Made by a program: the position numbers and the translations under genes. Shown here piece after piece: positions 1 to 6,567 of a stretch of 16,652 nucleotides of DNA (its first letter is position 1; every line of letters starts with the position of its first letter). The notes beneath the pieces were generated by a model. That model did not search any database and was not told the origin of the DNA. It worked only from the letters and a program-made list of their open reading frames with translations. The DNA comes from Lichenihabitans sp033947565. GTDB taxonomy: Bacteria; Pseudomonadota; Alphaproteobacteria; Rhizobiales; Beijerinckiaceae. The stretch covers positions 1-16,652 of the forward strand of contig NZ_JARPVX010000083.1 of NCBI RefSeq assembly GCF_033947565.1. Reading direction: 5' to 3'.

Positions 1-19
1 AGATGTGTATAAGAGACAG
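1..19 (+). other. Nextera/Tn5 mosaic-end adapter (artifact)
   Basis: The first 19 bases, AGATGTGTATAAGAGACAG, are identical to the Tn5 transposase mosaic end used in Nextera-type sequencing libraries. It lies flush with the first base, as untrimmed adapter does at a contig end. It is not genomic sequence. Residues translated from it should be removed from the first gene. Confidence 0.97.
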
Positions 20-325
20 GCCCTCGACAACGTCATGTGCCTCGGACGCGCCAAGGTCGGCGACAAGACGCTGATCGACGCCTTCGAACCCTTTGCCTGC
101 ACCCTGGCGCAGCGGCTCGAGGCCGGTGCGAGCTTGCCGGAGGCCTGGGCGGCGGCCACGCAGGCCGCCCACGAGGCCGCAGAAGCCACCGCGGGCCTCG
201 TGCCGCGCCTCGGCCGCGCCAGGCCACTGGCCGAGCGCAGCAAGGGTCACCGGGATGCCGGCGCAGTGTCGTTCGCGCTCGCGGCCCGCACGGTGCTGGC
301 CCTGATGCCCGCCGACCGGCCCTGA
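20..325 (+). CDS. Dihydroxyacetone kinase-like protein, DhaL domain, C-terminal part (5' truncated by contig end)
   Basis: About 100 C-terminal residues remain, from ALDNVM to the TGA at 323-325. They carry the DhaL signatures VGDKTLIDAFEP (family form GDKTMLDAL), a Glu/Ala-rich helix, and AERSKGHRDAGAVS (family form ERSxGHxDPGA). DhaL is the helical-barrel nucleotide-binding domain that phosphorylates dihydroxyacetone or related short sugars bound by DhaK, using ATP or the PTS protein DhaM. The upstream half with the Mg-binding Asp residues is missing, so a separate dhaL cannot be told from a fused DhaK-DhaL kinase. In rhizobial relatives such kinases also act on four-carbon ketoses. The next gene follows after 90 bp on the same strand and may be co-transcribed. 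The upstream end is lost to the contig break and adapter, not to a biological truncation. Confidence 0.85.
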   Translation, partial: ALDNVMCLGRAKVGDKTLIDAFEPFACTLAQRLEAGASLPEAWAAATQAAHEAAEATAGLVPRLGRARPLAERSKGHRDAGAVSFALAARTVLALMPADRP

Positions 326-415
326 TTCGACCGCGCGCTCGCCGATGCGCGCGCACACAACCCCGATCCCGCCGGCCTGCCGGCCTTTCCCTCACGACGC
401 CTGGAGTTCCCAACC

Positions 416-1387
416 ATGATCACCAAGATCGAGACCGTTGCCGTCATCGGCGCGGGTTACATGGGCGGCGGCATCGCGCAGTCGCTCGCAGCCGCCGGCA
501 TGAAGGTCGTGCTGGCCGACGTGTCGCCCGAGGCGACGCGTGCCGCGCTCACCCGCCTGCTGCGCGAAGCGGGCGAGTTCGAGGCGCAGGGCCTGTTCGC
601 AGCGGGCTCGGCCGCCGCCATCGAGGCCAACCTGTCGATCGCGGACTCGATCGAGGAGGCGGTCCGTACCGTCGACTTCGTCGAAGAGGTCGTGCCGGAG
701 GTGTTAGCCATCAAGCACGAGGTGTTCAAACGCATTTGCGCCGCGGCGCGTCCCGATGCCATCATCGGCACCAACACCTCGACCTTGCCGGTTCATACGC
801 TGGCGCCGGCCGTCACCAACCCCGAGCGCTTCCTGACGGTGCATTTCTCCAACCCAGCGCCCTTCATTCCGGGCGTCGAGCTGGTGTGCGGCACCGCCAC
901 CGACAGGGCGCTGATCCCCGTGGTCAAGGACATGCTGAAGCGCGCCGGCCGCAACAGCGCCGAAGTAGCCGACACCCCCGGCTTCGTGCTCAACCGCCTG
1001 CAATATGTGCTGCTGAAGGAAGCAAATTCGATCGTCGAAGAAGGCATCGCCAGCCCGAAGGACGTCGATGTCATCGTGCGCTCCACCTTCGGGTTCCGGT
1101 TGCCGTTCTTCGGCCCCTTCGCCATCGCCGACATGGCCGGGCTCGACGTTTACGCCAATTGCTTCAAGACGTTCGAGGACGCCTATGGCGACCGCATGGC
1201 GACGCCCGAACTGCTGAAGGGCCTCGTGGCGGAGGGCAAGTTCGGCGCCAAGACCGGCGAAGGCTTCACGGGCAAGCACGCGCCGGAGAAGCTCGCCAAG
1301 CTCGTGGCCTACCGCAACAACGCTTATGCCCGCATGGCGCAGCTGCTCGAGGAGCTCGGCCCTTCGCCGCTGGTCGAGGACGACTGA
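416..1387 (+). CDS. 3-hydroxyacyl-CoA dehydrogenase family, NAD-binding
   Basis: The 323-residue protein begins with a Rossmann fold whose dinucleotide-binding motif is G12-A-G-Y-M-G17. The catalytic set of 3-hydroxyacyl-CoA dehydrogenases is present with family spacing: S122, H143 (in HFSNPAP), E155 and N193 (in GFVLNR). The C-terminal helical domain starts near residue 185 and includes the GKFGAKTGEGF motif. The length matches stand-alone short HAD enzymes, which oxidise a beta-hydroxyl group with NAD+. Family members include 3-hydroxybutyryl-CoA dehydrogenases, L-gulonate 3-dehydrogenase (lambda-crystallin) and carnitine dehydrogenase. The neighbouring DhaL-type kinase suggests a role with a sugar-acid or hydroxy-acid substrate rather than fatty-acid oxidation, but that is inference. 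A GGAG lies about 8 nt before the ATG. It ends 33 bp from the convergent ligD stop. Confidence 0.88.
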   Translation: MITKIETVAVIGAGYMGGGIAQSLAAAGMKVVLADVSPEATRAALTRLLREAGEFEAQGLFAAGSAAAIEANLSIADSIEEAVRTVDFVEEVVPEVLAIKHEVFKRICAAARPDAIIGTNTSTLPVHTLAPAVTNPERFLTVHFSNPAPFIPGVELVCGTATDRALIPVVKDMLKRAGRNSAEVADTPGFVLNRLQYVLLKEANSIVEEGIASPKDVDVIVRSTFGFRLPFFGPFAIADMAGLDVYANCFKTFEDAYGDRMATPELLKGLVAEGKFGAKTGEGFTGKHAPEKLAKLVAYRNNAYARMAQLLEELGPSPLVEDD

Positions 1388-1420
1388 ACACGCGACGACA
1401 TCGGGCGGCGGAGCGGGACG

Positions 1421-4024
1421 CTACCCTTTGCCGAGCCGCTTGATGGCCGGGCCGAGGGGCCTTTCGCCTTCGCGATAGTCCGCCCAGGCGGTCAGCTTGG
1501 CGATGCGCTTCGGGACGCTGCGCACCGTGTAGCGGCTCGGATCGAGGCCCTTCTTCACCTGCGTCCACTCGATCGGCATCGATACCGGCGCGCCGGGCCG
1601 GCCTCGGGGCGACAAGGGCGCCACCGCCGTGGCGGTCCGGTCGTTGCGGAGGTAATCGAGGAAGATACGGCCGGTGCGGTCCTTCTTGGCCATGCTGATC
1701 AGGTAGCGATCGGGGGTATCCGCCGCCATCGCCTTGCATAGGTCGCGCGCAAAAGCCTTGGCGGCGTCCCAGCCGATGGCTTTCGCCTGTAGCGGCGTCG
1801 TCACATGCAGGCCCTTGCCGCCGGTGGTCTTGCAGAAGCCGACGAGGCCGAGCCGCTCCAACCGCTCCCGGATCTCGCGCGCTGCCGCAATGACGCGCTC
1901 GAACGGCACATCGGGGGCGGGATCAAGGTCGAACACCAGCCGCCCGGGCTGCAGCGGCGCCCCGGGCTCGCTGTTCCAGGGGTGCAATTCCACCGCCGCG
2001 GTCTGGGCCGCCGCCACCAGGGCCTCCACCCGGTCGAATTGCAGATAGGGCTTCGGCTCGCCTGGCACCTCCACCTCGGTGATCAGCGACGACTGGCCCT
2101 GGCCGGCGTGCCGCTGAAAGAACTTCTGCTCGCCCCCGATGCCGTCCGGCATGCGGATCATCGAACAGGGCCGCCCTTTAAGGTGGGCGAGCATCCAGGG
2201 GCCGACAACCTCGTAATAGCGCGCCAGGTCGAGCTTGGTGACGGGTTCGCCGTCCTCGGCCTCGGGCCACAACTGCTTGTCGGCATGCGAGATCGTAACG
2301 CCCAGCACAGTCGCCGAGCCGCGGGGTGTGACGGTGCGGACCCGCGTCGTGGACCCTTGGGTCGCGGGAACTTCGACCGTGGACGGAATGGGATCGTGCA
2401 GGGCTGTCGTGGCGTTGGGCGCCTCGGCCTCGACGTCGCGCGCGGGCTTGTCGTCGCGCAGGCCCTTGAATGACGCCTGGCGGATCAACCCATCGCCCGT
2501 GAAGCCGCCATAATGGATCTCGGCCACGAGCTCGGGCTTCACCCAATGGATGCCTGCGGCCTTGCGGGGCGCACCCTTGCCCGTGAAGGGGCTCACATCG
2601 GTTTCGAGCGCCTTCAGGCGCGGCATGATCCGGGCCGTGACGTCGCGCCCGAATCCCGTGCCGATGCGGCCGACATGCACCAGATGGCCGTCCCGGTAGA
2701 CGCCGGCGATCAGCGACCGGAAAGCCTCGCCCGTGGTGGTCCAGGCCCCCACCACCACCTCATGCCCCTGCCGGCACTTCGACTTGCCCCAACTGTCGCT
2801 TCGGCCCGACTCGTAAGGCGCGTCGAGGCGCTTCGACACAATGCCCTCGAGGTCCATACGGCAGGCGGATTGCAGCACGGCGTCGCCGGCCGTGATGAAA
2901 TGCTCGACGAAGCGCAAGGTGTTCGGCGCGTCCGCGAGGCTCGCTTGCAGGCGCGCCTTGCGGTCAGTCAGCGGCAGCGGCCGCAGATCGGTGGCGCCAT
3001 CGAACATCCGGTCGAAGGCGAAGAATACGAGGCCAGCGGTGTCACCCTCCGAGATCGCCGCCTGCAGGGCCGCGAAGGACGGCGCGCCCGTATGGTCGAG
3101 CGCCACCACCTCGCCATCGACGATCCCGTCCGGCAGGCGACGCCCGGCCTCGACGATCTCCGGGAACTTGGCCGACCAGTCGAGGCCCTTGCGGGTCAGC
3201 AGAACCGCCGTGCCGCCCTGCGTGCGCAATTGCATGCGGTAGCCGTCGAACTTGATCTCATGGGCCCAGCCGTGGCCAGCCGGTGGCTTTTCCAGCGTGG
3301 CCGCGAGTTGCGGCTCGATGAAGGCCGGCAATGCGGCGGCGGGCTTCGCCTTGCCGACGCGTTTGGGCTTGGCTGGGCCCGGCGTCGCAGCCTTGCGAGG
3401 GGCCTTTCCTGTCATGAAGGGCGTCGCGGCCGGACCGCTGCCCTTCGCGATCTCGGCCATCGCGCGGCCCGATGCGATCGAGCGATCCGCATCGGTCGGG
3501 CCGGTGACGTTGCCTTCGACCGCGCCCGCATCGCGATGCTTGATCAGCAGCCAGGCAGGTTTGCCACTGCCCTTCGGCTTGGTGCGCACCAGCACCCAGG
3601 AGCCGTGCAGGCGCTCGCCTTCCATGTTGAACTTCAACTCGCCCTTGCGAAGCGCCGCCTCAACATCGTCGAAGCCCGGTTCGGGCGCCCAGGCGCCGCG
3701 GTCCCACAGCATCACGGTGCCGCCGCCATATTGGCCCTTGGGGATCGTCCCTTCGAAATCGCCGTAATCGAGCGGGTGGTCCTCGACTTCAATGGCCATG
3801 CGCCGGTCCTTCGGGTCGAGCGAAGGTCCCTTCGGCACCGCCCAGGACCGGAAGGTGCCGCCCTGCTCGAGGCGCAGATCGAAATGCAGGTGGCTTGCGG
3901 CATGTTTCTGCACCACGAAACGCCGCGTGTCGGACGGCAGCACCGTCGTGCCGTCGCCCGAGGGCTCCGACGTGACGCCGAAATCCCGCATCTGCTGGTA
4001 GGGGCCGAGTTTGCTTGCGGTCAC
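1421..4024 (-). CDS. ligD: Multifunctional NHEJ DNA ligase LigD (phosphoesterase-ligase-polymerase)
   Basis: LigD processes, fills and seals double-strand breaks together with Ku. The domain order is PE-Lig-Pol. The N-terminal 3'-phosphoesterase has HAASHLHFDLR at residues 41-51. The ATP-dependent ligase has the adenylation motif KFDG at 258-261 (Lys258 is the nucleophile), DGEVV near 303, EGIVSKR at 393-399 and WGKSKC at 412-417. The C-terminal primase-polymerase has DLDP at 699-702, KTTGGKGLHV at 732-741 and FLDYLRND at 788-795. All key motifs look intact, and the length of 867 residues is normal. Lys/Pro/Ala-rich linkers join the domains. I chose the GTG at 4024 because AGGAGG lies 4 nt upstream. 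An in-frame ATG at 4042 (873 residues) has no Shine-Dalgarno and would lie only about 5 nt from the predicted transcription start. ku lies 2.5 kb away, transcribed in the opposite direction. Confidence 0.96.
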   Translation of the reverse strand: MTASKLGPYQQMRDFGVTSEPSGDGTTVLPSDTRRFVVQKHAASHLHFDLRLEQGGTFRSWAVPKGPSLDPKDRRMAIEVEDHPLDYGDFEGTIPKGQYGGGTVMLWDRGAWAPEPGFDDVEAALRKGELKFNMEGERLHGSWVLVRTKPKGSGKPAWLLIKHRDAGAVEGNVTGPTDADRSIASGRAMAEIAKGSGPAATPFMTGKAPRKAATPGPAKPKRVGKAKPAAALPAFIEPQLAATLEKPPAGHGWAHEIKFDGYRMQLRTQGGTAVLLTRKGLDWSAKFPEIVEAGRRLPDGIVDGEVVALDHTGAPSFAALQAAISEGDTAGLVFFAFDRMFDGATDLRPLPLTDRKARLQASLADAPNTLRFVEHFITAGDAVLQSACRMDLEGIVSKRLDAPYESGRSDSWGKSKCRQGHEVVVGAWTTTGEAFRSLIAGVYRDGHLVHVGRIGTGFGRDVTARIMPRLKALETDVSPFTGKGAPRKAAGIHWVKPELVAEIHYGGFTGDGLIRQASFKGLRDDKPARDVEAEAPNATTALHDPIPSTVEVPATQGSTTRVRTVTPRGSATVLGVTISHADKQLWPEAEDGEPVTKLDLARYYEVVGPWMLAHLKGRPCSMIRMPDGIGGEQKFFQRHAGQGQSSLITEVEVPGEPKPYLQFDRVEALVAAAQTAAVELHPWNSEPGAPLQPGRLVFDLDPAPDVPFERVIAAAREIRERLERLGLVGFCKTTGGKGLHVTTPLQAKAIGWDAAKAFARDLCKAMAADTPDRYLISMAKKDRTGRIFLDYLRNDRTATAVAPLSPRGRPGAPVSMPIEWTQVKKGLDPSRYTVRSVPKRIAKLTAWADYREGERPLGPAIKRLGKG

Positions 4025-4053
4025 GCGGCCTCCTGGGGTCATTGCCGCGACTC

Positions 4054-4078
4054 AACAATCGGTGCGGCTCGACGTTCC
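4054..4078 (-). promoter_or_regulatory. EcfG-type (general stress sigma) promoter candidate for ligD
   Basis: On the minus strand the sequence reads GGAAC, 16 bases, TGTT. This matches the alphaproteobacterial EcfG/RpoE2/SigT consensus (GGAAC-N16/17-CGTT) at all positions except the first base of the -10. Transcription would start near 4047, leaving about 23 nt of leader that contains AGGAGG before the GTG at 4024. In Sinorhizobium meliloti some ku and ligD genes are known to depend on the general stress sigma factor RpoE2. Confidence 0.6.
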
Positions 4079-4136
4079 GAAGCGTGATGAATCCATTCAA
4101 GCCGGGATAGCGTTACCGTTTCAGGAGATCGTCGCC

Positions 4137-4376
4137 ATGACCAACACCGCCGAAACCCGCGCCTTCCGCGTTCATGCGAGGCATGTGGACGCCCACCACG
4201 CCCGCACGCTCATCGAAGCCTCGTTCGAGGCTGCCGCGGTCGCCTATATGGAGCATCTGCATGATCTGCCGGACGACGGCGGAGAGATCAGCGTCGTGGT
4301 GCGCGAGGTGGAAAGCGGCCATGAACACAGCTTTCGGGTGCATCTCGGCGACGGCGACCCGGCGAGCGAGGCCTAG
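4137..4376 (+). CDS. Small conserved-type protein, possibly DUF5961
   Basis: The 79-residue protein starts with MTNTAETRAFRVHARHVD, is rich in His and acidic residues, and has no membrane segment or signal peptide. The pattern FRVHARHVDxHHAR, ASFEAAAVAYMEHL and ISVVVREVESGHEHSFRVHL resembles the small alphaproteobacterial DUF5961 family. That assignment is from memory and uncertain, and the function is unknown. The sequence suggests a compact alpha/beta fold with two strand-forming segments around residues 48-71. The start is the ATG at 4137, with AGGAG about 10 nt upstream; the frame stays open further upstream, but no other start there has such a site. It lies divergently from ligD across about 110 bp that holds the ligD promoter, so it may share stress control or be linked to NHEJ. 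A palindrome starts at its stop codon. Confidence 0.75.
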   Translation: MTNTAETRAFRVHARHVDAHHARTLIEASFEAAAVAYMEHLHDLPDDGGEISVVVREVESGHEHSFRVHLGDGDPASEA

Positions 4377-4411
4377 AGTTTATCCGCTCCTTACTGAACC
4401 AGATAAACTCT
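4375..4411. repeat. 10-bp inverted repeat, stem-loop at the stop of the 4137 gene
   Basis: AGAGTTTATC (4375-4384) and GATAAACTCT (4402-4411) are perfect inverted copies separated by 17 nt. The left arm overlaps the TAG stop. The arms are A/T-rich, unlike the flanking coding sequence. It may act as a weak transcription end signal or be part of a palindromic intergenic element together with the hairpin at 4441-4465. No run of T follows directly. Confidence 0.6.
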
Positions 4412-4440
4412 TGCATTCCCTCGTGGTCGGCTGCCCGATC

Positions 4441-4465
4441 GGGCCAAGTGGTTTCCACTTGGCCC
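4441..4465. repeat. Perfect 11-bp stem, 3-nt loop palindrome (REP-like or terminator)
   Basis: GGGCCAAGTGG and CCACTTGGCCC flank a TTT loop with no mismatch, which would form a very stable hairpin. No T-run follows on either strand, so it is not a textbook intrinsic terminator. The compact form and its position between two same-strand genes suit a dispersed intergenic palindrome or a transcript-stabilising end. Only one copy is present in this window. Confidence 0.7.
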
Positions 4466-4565
4466 TGACAGCCTCCAGGCTCCAAACTCAATCAGCTTGG
4501 CGTCGGGAAGCCGACAAATACAGGCCGGCGTTGCGCAGACAGCTATTTTGCTGCTCAGTTCTTGC

Positions 4566-5207
4566 GTGACCAGTCGAGCAGTCAAAGCACCATCACGCGC
4601 CGGATCGCTTGCCTTAGTCGGTGGCGGTCTGGCTCTGGACTTTTGCAACACGTCCTCGGGCCGGGGTACTGATCGACACCTCGAGCATTTGCAGACTCCT
4701 TCCGATGTGCTGACATGGGCCTGTCATGCTGCCATTGTTGACGAGCTTTCGGTCGCGCGCCTACGCGCCGTTCTCGATGAAAATCAGAAGTTGGCAACAC
4801 GCTTCTTGAAGCGCGCCCTGGAATTGCGCGAGGCCGTCTATCAGCTCACTGCCGCGCTGGTGCGGAACGAGCCGGCGGACCAGACCATCATCAATGTGAT
4901 CGCCGCAAACCATGCCGCATGTCTGTCCAAAGGCCGGCTCGTCACGGATCAGGGCGCTTTCGGCTGGACCTGGACCATCGATGACGCGCCCGAGGAGATC
5001 ATCCTCGGGCCAATCACCAGCTCCGCGGTGGCGATCATCACGGCAGCTGACCGCGCGCGACTCAAGCGTTGCGAGGGCCATAACTGCGGGTGGCTTTTCC
5101 TCGACACCACGAAGAGCAACAACCGTGTCTGGTGCGAGATGGAGCCGTGCGGCAACCGCGCAAAGCAGAGCCGCCGGCGGCATAGTCGGCTACGTGGAGA
5201 GCCCTAA
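4566..5207 (+). CDS. CGNR zinc-finger / ABATE-domain protein, putative transcription regulator
   Basis: This protein of about 213 residues has the ABATE N-terminal signature LVGGGLALDFCNT (residues 17-29). It ends with a four-cysteine zinc knuckle, C169-x4-C174-x15-C190-x4-C195, the last being the Cys of the family-defining CGNR (195-198), followed by a basic RAKQSRRRHSR tail. Members of this DUF1470 family are predicted stress-related transcription regulators, but few have been tested. The start is uncertain. The GTG at 4566 places the conserved LVGG motif at the usual distance, whereas the frame stays open back to a TTG at 4497. Neither start has a clear Shine-Dalgarno. Codon choice is less GC-biased than in ligD or ku, which suggests acquisition. 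The TAA stop sits in the loop of a short hairpin shared with the convergent gene at 5214. Confidence 0.85.
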   Translation: MTSRAVKAPSRAGSLALVGGGLALDFCNTSSGRGTDRHLEHLQTPSDVLTWACHAAIVDELSVARLRAVLDENQKLATRFLKRALELREAVYQLTAALVRNEPADQTIINVIAANHAACLSKGRLVTDQGAFGWTWTIDDAPEEIILGPITSSAVAIITAADRARLKRCEGHNCGWLFLDTTKSNNRVWCEMEPCGNRAKQSRRRHSRLRGEP

Positions 5208-5215
5208 GTGGGCTC
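5199..5215. terminator. Short hairpin between convergent genes
   Basis: GAGCCC (5199-5204) and GGGCTC (5210-5215) pair across a 5-nt loop containing the TAA of the CGNR gene. The right arm overlaps the stop of the minus-strand gene. It lies exactly where a bidirectional terminator would be, but the stem is only 6 bp and no T-tract follows. Confidence 0.3.
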
Positions 5216-5636
5216 AGCTCTGCCAGAGGTTCACGTCAAGATCAAAGTGATGGACGAGCGACTCCTTGTCGATGAGGAAGTCCTTGTCGCGCGATAGATC
5301 GTGCACCTTGGTGTAATCGGCTCCGGCATAGCCCTTGATGGCGTCGACGGAGTCCCAGTACGAAATCACCATGAACTCGCCCTGCTCGGCGTTCTTGGCC
5401 ACCATCATCTGAACGCCGCGATTTCCAGGCAAGGTCGCGATCTTCTTCACACCGACATCGAACAGGTACTGTCGATACTCCTCCGCTTTGTCGAGCGGTG
5501 TGCGACCGTGCCATACCCGAGCGACCATCGGGTGTTCGGCTAGTGTTGGTGCGCTTGCTGCCAATGCCTCCTTGATGCTGCCCGAAGCCGCCACTGCGGC
5601 AATCACACCCATCAACCCGCGACGCATCTGATCCAT
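5214..5636 (-). CDS. Exported ABM-like (antibiotic biosynthesis monooxygenase fold) protein
   Basis: The 140-residue protein has an N-terminal stretch MDQMRRGLMGVIAAVAASG that looks like a signal peptide: two Arg, a hydrophobic core, and AASA as a possible cleavage region. The mature part has the pattern of a single ferredoxin-like ABM domain: ARVWHGRTPLDKAEEYRQYL, a long helix, MMVAKNAEQGEFMVISYWDS, a helix with IKGYAGADY, and a His/Asp-rich end. ABM proteins usually form dimeric alpha-beta barrels that act on quinones, haem or small aromatics, often without a cofactor. No substrate can be assigned here. The start is well supported, because AGGAGGG lies 7 nt before the ATG. A perfect 18-bp palindrome upstream suggests control by a TetR-type repressor that is not in the window. 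The gene converges with the CGNR gene, 6 bp apart. Confidence 0.75.
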   Translation of the reverse strand: MDQMRRGLMGVIAAVAASGSIKEALAASAPTLAEHPMVARVWHGRTPLDKAEEYRQYLFDVGVKKIATLPGNRGVQMMVAKNAEQGEFMVISYWDSVDAIKGYAGADYTKVHDLSRDKDFLIDKESLVHHFDLDVNLWQS

Positions 5637-5676
5637 CGATGTACCCTCCTATGCACCTCAAGCAGGAAACATAATA

Positions 5677-5700
5677 ACCGGTGAAACGCGTTTCACCAGT
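5677..5700. promoter_or_regulatory. Palindromic operator, TetR-family type, upstream of the ABM-like gene
   Basis: GGTGAAACGCGTTTCACC (5680-5697) is a perfect 18-bp palindrome, and two further pairs extend it to 5677-5700. Size and TGAAAC/GTTTCA symmetry suit a TetR-family dimer site. A TATTAT at 5676-5671 on the minus strand could be the -10 of the 5636 gene, placing the operator over the -35/-10 spacer. No regulator gene is adjacent. The decayed IS element starts right beside it. Confidence 0.6.
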
Positions 5701-6500
5701 GTAAACTGCATTGCGACGGAGGCGATCATGGGCGTGTTGTTCTGGCTGAGCGACGATCAGTGAGCAACGGTCCAGCCGCACCTGCCCCGCAACCAGCCCG
5801 GAGCACGCAGGGTGGACGACCGTCGCGTAATCTCGGGCATCCTGCACGTGCTCAAGATCGGATGCCGCTGGCAGGACTGCCCGGCGGCATATGGCCCGTC
5901 CACTACGGTCTACAATCGCTTCAATCGCTGGTCCCGTCGGCAGTTCTGGCTCAAGCTTCTGGAAGCGCTAGCAGCTTTAGGCACGGTGACCCGATCCACA
6001 GCGGTCGACTCCACCTACATCAAGGCTCAGCGCTCGGCGTTCGGGGGAAAAAAGGGGGCCAAAGCGCAGGCTATCGGCCCCTCGCGCGGCGGCCAGACGA
6101 CCAAAATCCATGCTCTCACCGACGTCGTCGGGCGTCCCTTCAAGCTGATTCTGACGCCGGGCAACGTGTCCGACGTGACCATCGCCCCCCGGTCTCCTCG
6201 CCGATGTGCAGGGAGCTTGCTACGTTCTCGCCGACAAGGGCTATGACGCCGATGCGCTACGTAAGACTGTGCGTCTGGCTGGAGCCGTCCCGGTGATCCC
6301 GGGTCGCATCACACGCAAAAAGAAGATCCCACTCGACAAAAAGCGCTACCGCGACCGGCATTTGATCGAGAACGCCTTCTGTCGGCTGAAAGATTTCCGG
6401 CGTGTCGCCACCCGTTACGATAAGCTCGCTGCCAACTTCATGTCAGCCGTCGCCCTTGCAGCCACCTTGGCCTTCTGGCTTTGATCGAGTCTTCAGCCTA
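5701..6500 (+). mobile_element. Decayed IS5-family (IS427-group-like) insertion sequence, ends approximate
   Basis: The span contains one transposase reading frame (5728-6484) with short flanks, close to the usual 800-870 bp of IS427-type elements. The limits given are estimates. The right end is probably near GAGTCTTCAGCCTAG (6487-6501), which looks like an IS427-type end. I could not find a convincing matching terminal inverted repeat at the left or a clear target duplication. The left end may be lost or may lie in the operator region. With a stop and a frameshift in its transposase, the copy is unlikely to move by itself. Confidence 0.65.
5728..6484 (+). pseudogene. IS5-family DDE transposase, broken by a stop codon and a frameshift
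   Basis: The start ATG at 5728 has GGAGG upstream and gives MGVLFWLSDDQ followed by TGA at 5761-5763, where the family has Trp (DDQWATVQPHLP). The frame then reads on through the DUF4096-like N-terminal region (VDDRRVISGILHVLKIGCRW) and the first catalytic Asp in TAVDSTYIKAQ. At a run of six C (6185-6190) the coherent reading shifts by +1 into ADKGYDADALR (second Asp), then PVIPGR and the Glu motif DRHLIENAFCRLKDFRR, ending at 6484. Removing one C restores about 251 continuous codons. IS427-group elements often have two overlapping frames joined by programmed slippage, so the C-run could be a recoding site or a one-base insertion. The early TGA is a real break unless translation starts at the GTG at 5812. 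Confidence 0.88.
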
Positions 6501-6502
6501 GA

Positions 6503-6527
6503 CGAACGAATCCGTCGCGAGGCCGTT
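6503..6527 (+). promoter_or_regulatory. Degenerate EcfG-type promoter candidate for ku
   Basis: CGAAC, 16 bases, CGTT differs from the GGAAC-N16-CGTT consensus at one base, the first of the -35. Transcription would begin near 6535, about 33 nt before the ku ATG at 6568, leaving room for GGAG at 6557-6560. The IS right flank appears to end within a few bases of the -35, so the insertion may have changed its first base. The spacing matches that upstream of ligD. Confidence 0.4.
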
Positions 6528-6567
6528 GAATGGCCGCAGCCGGAGGGTCGGCGCTCGGAGTTCCGCG

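Noticed and set aside
37..1443. 468-codon plus-strand frame across the first two genes
   Set aside because: Arg-rich off-frame translation overlapping two recognisable genes in other frames.
4040..4042. ATG start for ligD at 4042
   Set aside because: No Shine-Dalgarno, and it lies only about 5 nt from the predicted transcript start. The GTG at 4024 with AGGAGG is the better choice, though the ATG is not excluded.
2513..4087. Long open frame of 524 codons on the plus strand
   Set aside because: It lies antisense to ligD, whose domains are fully recognisable. The frame is a by-product of high GC and shows no family motif or ribosome site.
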